This document shows positions 57,301-64,000 of a DNA stretch of 64,000 nt, one piece after another. The notes under the pieces were generated by a model. It saw nothing but the letters and a program-made list of their open reading frames with translations, was not told the DNA's origin and ran no database searches. The position numbers and the translations under genes are program-made. How positions within the stretch are numbered: position 1 is the stretch's first letter; the number at the start of each line of letters is the position of its first letter. Source of the stretch: Cylicocyclus nassatus (Eukaryota > Nematoda > Chromadorea > Rhabditida > Strongylidae); assembly GCA_958299035.1 (NCBI GenBank), contig CATQJL010000223.1:14975742-15039741 (forward strand), in the 5' to 3' direction.

Positions 57301-60300
57301 TTCTGATGTTTTTAATGAGGAAAAATGGCAAAAAACCAGGAAAAGAGACTTATTGTTTACGTTTCACACTTTCTTCACGATAAATTTGAAGCAAATAGGG
57401 GTGCCAAAAATTTTTGCCCAAAAACTACTTTCAGCAGTATTTATTTTCATGTTCACTGTCTATTCACGACTAATGACTCGAAAACTACAGCTAATACAGT
57501 CTATTTCACATGTAAAGTCCTCTTTGCTTCAGAGTTACGCATGCGTGGCGCAAAATGGGCATGTACCACAACATAAACATCAGCCAAAGTCTTATACAGG
57601 GAGAATTCTTATTTTTGATTACGAGTTTATCTCCTGTCTGATGGCAAAATTTGCGCAGGTAAAAGGCCTTCAACACCATTTTTCTTCTTGTTACCTTACC
57701 TACGGTAATGATGAAACCACCGTCCTCAATGAATGTTTTCGCGATTTCTGTTGGATCGTTGTACTTTCCGCTTCTAAATAACCAAATTTACAATTTTAGG
57801 AAAAGTTCAGAAATCAAAAAACCTACTCATAAGCTGAAGCAACTATAACAATAACTTTCTGCACGTTACTTCGATGCGATGATGTTTCAAAACTTTCAGC
57901 AGCTAATTTGATGGCTCTGAAAAACTTATTGTTGACTCATTCGCCTGAACAAGCAAGTTTTTTCAATCTTGCTGATAAACTCACGCTTCAATATTTGTTC
58001 CTCTGTTGCCATCGTAATTGATGTTAAATTTATTAATCATGTCGTCTGATGATTGAAAGGCGGTCAAATCGTAGTTCTTATTCGCGTTGGCCGAGTAGGA
58101 TATGAAGCTGCAAAAATTCTCTTGCTTGAATAATTTTTTTATTAAGTGGGCAAATTAAGAATGAAGTTCGAAAGCTATTTGAATGAAAATATGGTGGCTG
58201 CTGAACCATATGTACCCTTAAGGGCCGAGCATACTTTGCGCAATTTCAGTCACGACGTGATCTGGCAATGTTCCAACCAGGGTCAAGCATGTGATGCGAC
58301 CGTCGCAACGGGGGTTCGTAAAGGGGGCCTACGGTAAGGGGGGGGGGGGTCGTAAGAGGGGCTAGTTTGGATAAATACGATTGAAAGCAAATCGCAAATA
58401 GCAAGTAGTTATTACATGTTCTTAACAATAAATTCATGGAATGCCGTGTACCAATGTATCAAATAAAAACGAGCGAACAATAATTTGAAAACATTTGCAA
58501 GCGTAAAAATTCGCTTCATTTGCTGCACTTTGCAAAGATTATGACTTAGTTCTTTTTTTTTATGGGAATCGCTATTTCTCCCGCAAAATATTATCTCAAA
58601 CGGGGATCGAACCCTGCTGGCATGACTAAAATCCAAAAAAATAAACACTTTCAGAAGCTCAAATGCTACTAAAGGCATGTATGTGTGTTAAGATGTTGGA
58701 TGTACCGATTGGTGTAGACATCCTGCTTCCGAAGGCTCACTGAAGACTCGCACACTCGACAAAAGCGCACATGTAGATCAACGATGACAATCAATAGTTC
58801 GTAAATCTTTTTGTGATGCCACTTATGCGGCCCTTACAATTTATATGTACTTTAGATAAGCTCCGCTACGGCTGTGCGAAATCTGGTGTCATTTTATAAA
58901 CTGCGGATTTTCTTATGATTTTATGTATGGTAGCAAAAAATGAGAAATGGGGGGTCGTATCTGCGCCTGATCTAAATTTCTCCAGAGCTATTGAAGCTTG
59001 TTAGCTGCAAACTTGCTGTAATACGAGGCCATCCCTCTAGTTTTTATCATAAGAATTTCAGGCTGTTTTATAACTTCTTTGGTAAGTTACAAAATTTTAA
59101 GCTCAAAAATCCTAGTTTTTGCTTTTTAGGATCGCATCTAAATTTGCGAGAGCCTGATCTAATTTTTTTCGAGCTCACTGCTCCTCAAGGGCTGAAACTT
59201 TCTCTATGAATAGTCCGGGCACTATGCTACTGAACCTGTTCTTTGCACCCTCTCAGTCTTTTCCTGGCCTTAGTTACGAATTTTCAAACTACCGTGCTCA
59301 TGCATGTTTTTGACGTCGTTCTGGACGGCGCTAAAGAGGTTTTTTTTCGCAGATAAAACTGTGGAAGAGGTGAGAACTGAGCTTCTTAGTCGAAAACATC
59401 TTTTGTAGTTCAAGAATGCCATTTTGTTCTCCGTGTAAAAATTTGTGTCGCATACGGGAATCGAATTTGCTGGCCTGAAGTATGCTTGAAAATTCAAAAG
59501 TAAGCTTGCAGAATCTCAAACATTATTGAGGGTGTGTATATGTGCTAGAGATGCTGGGCACACGCATTGGCCTAGAAATTCTGCTTCCGAAACCTCACTG
59601 AAGCTCTCACGCAGGTGTTTTTTGAGATTGACATCCGTTTATGCAGGTTACCGCGAGGTGGGCAGGGGAGGTAAGGGGGATAGACGGGGGAGGGGGGGGG
59701 GGAGGGGAACGGGGGGGTCGTACGGATGGGTACCTTTAAGGGGGGGGTCGTAAATGAGGGTCCAGGATCGCATCAACGCGCTTGACCCTGGTTCCAACTG
59801 TCCATAGCTCAATGTTAACACATTTTGAATGTACAGAAGATAGGGCATTTCATCAACCCACTTAAGTTATACACACTATGCATGTGCGGTTTGCTAGCGT
59901 TGAATCTGAAGATTTCTGGCGAACTGCCAGATCGCGTGGCGACTGAAATCGCGTGAAGTATGCCCAAGGCCTTAGGCTCTATTATCAAGCAACTACTGAA
60001 CAATCATAGAAATTATCATTGTCATTCATTATTTCATCATGCCATTCCTCTACATTTTTTCTATATTGCCGAAAAGTATTCGCTTTCGTGTTATCGCTTA
60101 CTTTGGCCGAATGAGAAATACAGCTGTTAAACTTCCTTGGACGATAAATCTTTACTGTGAAGCGTGTGCTTGTGGTATGGAAACAATTTTTTACAAAGAC
60201 TACTCCGAATTCAATCTATATTCTTATTCACTCAAAGCTAAAGGAAGTCACATTTCCTTTTGTGACAAAGCTTTTTCCCAAAAATTTGTCGGCCAATAGA

Positions 60301-63300
60301 AATTGTACGAATGTCCAAAGATTGAAAGTTGGCTATGAGGTGGAAAGGATTTTGCCGTGGAGCTTGAAGTGCTACCAGGGATCGGCACGAGGTCTTTTGG
60401 GAAATGCAAAAAAACCGAAGTCCCATTGACATTCACAAAATTTTACGAGACCCCCTTTGACCCTGAATTATAATCCTAAAAAAGCTCCAAAAACGAAACG
60501 TCGACCAAGAACCGTCGCAAATTTTGTGTCTTTTCTCCCAAAAAAATGAAACCCTTTTGCTTTTTGTTCCAAGAACGATATCCAGCTTGCTTATCAAGCT
60601 ACAGCCCTGAGTGCTACCAGTTCATTAAAGGTGTTTTAGAACTAAGTTATCAATACAAAAAGTGCAAGTACCGGCTGTTTTGGAGCAAATCTCTTCATAA
60701 TATTCTTGCAGTGATATCTAAGAACAATTTTTCATAGATTCTACGAGGACTGCCTCCTTGCCACGTGTCACGAAAAAATTGACACGTTTTGGTCCATTTT
60801 GACAAGTTTTTTCGAAGTCATTTCCGGTGAGATAAAAGAGAATTTGTGATCATCTTAAACATATTTAACTGTTTTCTAAGAGAGCAAAACAGTCATGAAC
60901 TTGGTCTGGAGCATCTTGCTTGCCTTAAGCGGTGATTTAAAAATGTATTTCTCTTCAAACCTTTTACGCCATACGAATTTAGCCGAAAAGACTATAAATG
61001 ATAGCTTTAAGTGCCTTGATGTTGCTTATTTCGCCTCTTAAATGACGGAATCCTAGCTCACTTCTCTATCCTGAGCAAGTCTAATCTGTTCATCGATGAT
61101 AGTATGTTGTTACTAATCTGACAATGTTCACTTTGAAACTGTTTGAACGAAATGAGATCAAAATTAGCTAAAAAACAGATTAAGCTTACATCGCTAGGTA
61201 GGGTAACACAGACTCTTTGTAAAACCTGTTAAACATGTAGGTGACATGTCAAATTTGCTTGACACGTGGCAGAAGGTTGACACTCCCTCCTGTTGAAACT
61301 GCGACAAGATAAGGTACAAGATAGAAGCAATATCCTTCTTTAAAAAAATGGGTCCGGATAACGGAAAAGTACCCTCTAAATTATAGGAAGTAAGTTAAAA
61401 AAAGTGTTGGTAAATTAGAGGGAGTTGCTCCACGGTGACTACTTATACAGAAAATCGTCTTTATTTAACTATCATAAGATAAAGTAGCAACATCACTTTG
61501 AGTTTTAGATTTTCTCAAGGTTTGAAAGTGTTTAAAACACTCTGTATTTGATGAACATTAGTACAGCTCGTTTTTAAGAGTCTCTTTAACTATTAGGTTG
61601 GTGCAAAGTAATACGCGTTCTTTCAGACCTTGTTTCAGAACAGCTTTGTTTTCATCGAACTTTCTTCTTTGGAAAAAATTTAGCACACTTTTAAGAAGTT
61701 CTTTTTATGCTCTGTGCAATGTTGGTTAAAACGGGCTTCGTCATTCGTTAAAAAATTATAGAGCTTCACGCAATCGTACTCAAAACCAGAATTTCGTAGC
61801 ATATACTCTTCTGAGCAGAATTTGAACTCGAATGAAGGCATTCTTTTGAGAATTCAGCTTCTTTACTTAAATGGAATTATCTACATTATGCATGCTTATC
61901 CATATTTTCTGAGATCATCTAATTTGAGATATCAACACCTCAACATGGGTAGTCGCTGCATTCATTCTATGGTCCATGTCAATCCATATTTTCTCGATAT
62001 TTATTATACTTGTAATATGAGTATAGGGGACTATGCGCTGTATCGCAAAAGGTTTGCTGCTTCTGATGGTCTTTGGCGCAATGCAAAATGTGAAATTTTT
62101 TAATAATTTACAGCAAGTTGAGTACTTACCCAGCACGAGTTTGCTGGCCATTTCCTTGTCCAATGTTAAGCTTATAAAGCACAGATTGAGCGAACGATGT
62201 GGCCTGAAACGAAAAATTGCATTAAGAATGCCAAGAAGTGACTTCAACCCACCTCATCAAATCCGTTTCTCGTCATAGCTTGCGATGAATCCATGAGAAA
62301 GTAGACATCAAGCCAGATATTTTTATCAGTGCATGAACATTGATTTAAGGTTGGAGTTTCCAAAAGCGAGCCGGAATGGGCAGCTTGTTGTTTTGGTTCA
62401 CTTTCAGCTTGTAGTTTAGGTTGGCCCGTATAGGAACAGGGAACATTATAGCCCCTAGTCCAATCATACTCCCAACAATCGGTGGAAACGGTGGAGTATT
62501 GTGAGGTTGTACTGTCCGTGGATGCATCCGTGGATGCACTCTCCGTGGTCATCCACGAACAGGGAACATAGCCCCTATACCAGTCCCACACCAAACAATC
62601 AGGAGTGGAGGTCTCAGATTCTGTAGTCATGCTTGGCGGCGAAGTCCTTCGCGGTGTAGCTGTCGTCCATGTCTGCGTCGTAGTTGTCGAGGGTATGCAA
62701 TTCGAAACATCCAAATTATTTTTTCCTTTCACGCCTAGCTTCGATATATCATTGCCGGGTTTCCTCATATTACTTTCGCAGCATGCTAGTCCAAAAAGGC
62801 CTGAAAACGAAGATTTTGCGTGTTTGATACCAAAGTTTTTTTGAACGAAAACTTATTAAAAATCATAATCTTTTTTTTAAATTCAATAAAATGCTTTACT
62901 TTGGTATACACTGGTATTTTCTGAGAAAATCTTGCACTTTTCATTGTATTTCAAGCCAAAGAAGTTGTTGCTACGTCGCAATGATAAAAATAAAGAAGAG
63001 AAGCCGAAATATGTTTTTCGTGAATTCCTCTCATTCAAAAATGAAAGTTTACTAATTCATATTTTAGTTTTGCATTGGCTTTATGAAATGTGCTTTCTAT
63101 TGCAAGAACTAGTTAGCCAGTAATCTAAAGGTGCTATTTGGAAAAGCGTTCGCTTCGGGACCACCACACATCCCGCTATCTGCGGATTTTTGTATTTAGT
63201 TAACGATTCTTTATATATTAGATTTCGGCTAGTTGGATTAGTGTAAATGCTATTTTTTCCATTAATTTTTCTGCTTTTGAGTCGAAAATTTGTTTTTGAA

Positions 63301-63511
63301 TTTTGATAAAAAGCTTCTTTGATATTTGTTACAAAATGAAGTACTTTTTACCAAAATTTATTAAAATTCATGATCTGTAAAAAATTACTTGAAAATTCCT
63401 AAAAAGAATTTTTCATATTGGTGCAAGACTTACGTATCAACCTTAGAGATGAGTGTAATTTCAATAAAACTCACCTATAAAAAACAGGGCTGTACTGAAG
63501 ATGGCCCTCAT
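54374..63511 (-). CDS. Secreted VWA plus C-type-lectin protein, gene A (507 aa)
   Basis: Twelve exons join in phase: 63475-63511, 62253-62800, 62130-62203, 57985-58107, 57827-57916, 57700-57773, 56574-56699, 55362-55459, 54823-54910, 54678-54757, 54536-54624 and 54374-54470 (1524 nt including TAG). Same architecture as gene B: signal peptide (MRAIFSTALFFIGLFGLACC), Thr/Ser/Pro-rich linker with repeats DCLVWDWYRGYVPCSW and DCWEYDWTRGYNVPCSY, a VWA domain (LDVYFLMDSSQAM to LRQAFC) and a C-type lectin domain ending QNYVCQSVPCSADNYCATRD. The linker is 11 residues longer than in gene B (extra TTESASTDASTDS-type sequence). Intron 3 is about 4 kb against about 0.55 kb in gene B because it has taken transposons. 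All splice sites match those of gene B, including phase, so both are likely functional or very recently so. Ca-binding positions read YPN and FND. AATAAA follows the stop by about 21 bases. Confidence 0.88.
55705..55987. mobile_element. piggyBac-like MITE in intron of gene A
   Basis: Begins TTAACCCATTGACGACTACG and ends with CATCGTCACTGGG followed by TTGA (a mutated TTAA). Gene B has the uninterrupted sequence GCATTACCTTAAACTTATAC at 48511-48530, the empty site. The open frame 55686-56012 over this element is not a gene. Confidence 0.7.
56013..56176. mobile_element. MITE family M, copy 4 (intron of gene A)
   Basis: CCTTTGATTCAACTAGAATG at the left; the right end is eroded (AATCCAGTTATAGGGG). 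GTGCACA and GTACACA flank the two sides. It is at the same intron position as the copy in gene B. Confidence 0.7.
58560..58790. repeat. Duplicated block with a B-box-like sequence, copy 1
   Basis: Similar in the same orientation to 59410-59610 (GGGAATCG, CTGCTGGC, CAGAA(G/T)CTCAAA, TCTGCTTCCGAA). Its reverse complement contains GGGTTCGATCCC, a strong tRNA B-box match, but no A box or cloverleaf was found. Possibly SINE-derived. Confidence 0.4.
59410..59610. repeat. Duplicated block, copy 2
   Basis: Partner of 58560-58790; its B-box-like sequence has decayed (GGGAATCGAATTTGCTGGCC). The two copies lie inside the large inverted-repeat element. Confidence 0.4.
60757..61276. mobile_element. Inverted-repeat element with GCCACGTGTCA ends
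   Basis: The left end CTTGCCACGTGTCACG and the right end, reverse-complemented, CTTCTGCCACGTGTCAAGC, each followed by a second ACATGTCA/GACACG-type motif, enclose about 0.5 kb without coding capacity. It lies within intron 3 of gene A. Confidence 0.45.
61593..61625 (+). mobile_element. Mariner terminal repeat (solo end)
   Basis: TTAGGTTGGTGCAAAGTAAT following a TA matches the terminal repeat of mariner elements of the TTAGGTTGGTGCAAAAGTAA type. No opposite end or transposase was found in the next 500 bases, so it is a truncated insertion inside intron 3 of gene A. Confidence 0.5.
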
Positions 63512-64000
63512 GGGTGAAAAGACCTAAGAGATATTAGAGCTGCTTAAATAGACAACGATCAGCAACTTCACACTCTTGTCGGAGATAAGCTTTGTAGCGA
63601 TTAATCTGAATTGTACACAGCGTTTGGCATTTGAGTATCGAATTTCAACATGGAAGCTTTTTTTGGTAAAAAGAAAAACGGCAATCTGATTTCAAGAAAT
63701 TTAACCACGATAAAAGTCATGAAATTAAATTCTTCAGCAGAGGACCTACAAAATCGGTTATTTATTCGCCCTTAAATCCATTATCTTCTCCCTGAAGCTT
63801 CACGGGGCTATTGACATAGTGCTAAAAAATGAAAATAAAATGTGGCCAGCAGACCCTATAAATACCACAGTGCTCTGATAAATTGTGATTATAACATCAA
63901 GGACTAGTAACCAGAAAAACTTACGAAGCGCACTTGAAATTTTCTAATATCTTTTTGGTCTTAAAATACAAGGTGTCCCAAAAGTAACTACACACTTTTT
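63512..64000. other. Upstream flank of gene A; transposon end at window edge
   Basis: Presumed promoter region of gene A, resembling the flank upstream of gene B (52341-52680), for example GGAGATAAGCTTT, TTTGGTAAAAAG and CCATTATCTTCT. At about 63971 a Tc1/mariner-like end begins (AAGGTGTCCCAAAAGTAACT), probably the first bases of an element that continues past the window. Confidence 0.45.

Larger units (their letters stand above)
58217..59976. mobile_element. Large inverted-repeat element in intron 3 of gene A
   Basis: The left end CCTTAAGGGCCGAGCATACT and the right end, reverse-complemented, CCTAAGGCCTTGGGCATACT begin arms that stay inverted through GCGATTTCAGTC-, GCGATCTGGCA- and CCAGGGTCAAGC-type blocks. 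G-rich tracts containing GGGGGGTCGTA occur in both arms. The 1.2-kb interior holds a duplicated block (about 58560-58760 and 59410-59610). No ORF of note. Confidence 0.6.

Noticed and set aside
57212..57781. 189-codon plus-strand frame
   Set aside because: It runs antisense over exon 6 and the adjacent intron of gene A; its openness past a poly-C tract looks accidental and it has no domain.
61822..62247. Overlapping frames on both strands near 61822-62247
   Set aside because: They overlap exon 3 of gene A and its intron; only the 62130-62203 part is coding, in the reading frame used by gene A.

Overview
The window is nematode-like nuclear DNA. It is AT-rich, its genes have many short exons with (T)TTTCAG-type acceptors and short introns, and its gene families (S28 serine carboxypeptidase, secreted VWA plus C-type-lectin proteins) are typical of nematodes. 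Genus and species cannot be told from the sequence. Almost every recognisable gene is on the minus strand, and most long open frames are repeats or shadows.

Layout. 0.6-1.6 kb: six exons of a minus-strand S28 peptidase that runs off the left edge. 1.6-14.5 kb: mostly unassigned, with small inverted-repeat elements, one non-autonomous Helitron, and the last exon of a small basic protein (about 11.8-12.0 kb) that has a paralogue at 27.1-27.3 kb. 14.5-18 kb: a broken lectin gene and a broken small-peptide gene, each split by a Helitron insertion; the second Helitron itself carries a Penelope-type GIY-YIG fragment and a palindromic MITE. 18.7-31.1 kb: a transposon-rich zone that partly repeats 8.9-11.4 kb and holds an inverted Penelope-like insertion, a 1.3-kb palindrome, a defective Ty3/gypsy LTR element (22.8-26.9 kb) and several Tc1/mariner-like fold-backs. 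31.2-42.5 kb: small secreted-peptide genes alternating with decayed lectin genes. 47.0-63.5 kb: two complete, tandem, 12-exon VWA/C-type-lectin paralogues (496 and 507 residues), reconstructed exon by exon with all splice phases consistent.

The region seems to have grown by repeated duplication of a module: a VWA-CTLD lectin gene, then a two-exon gene for a short secreted cysteine-rich peptide, then a spacer. Four copies of the peptide gene are visible: two intact (42.3-42.5 and 38.1-38.4 kb), one doubtful (31.2-31.5 kb) and one destroyed (16.3-17.7 kb). I do not recognise the peptide family, and it is the best candidate here for something undescribed. The co-duplication with secreted lectins suggests a shared extracellular role such as gut or immune defence, but that is inference. 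Because the modules are paralogous, several transposon insertions can be checked against an empty site inside the same window, which fixes their target sites (A^T for Helitrons, TTAA for a piggyBac-like MITE, TA for a Tc1/mariner-like fold-back).
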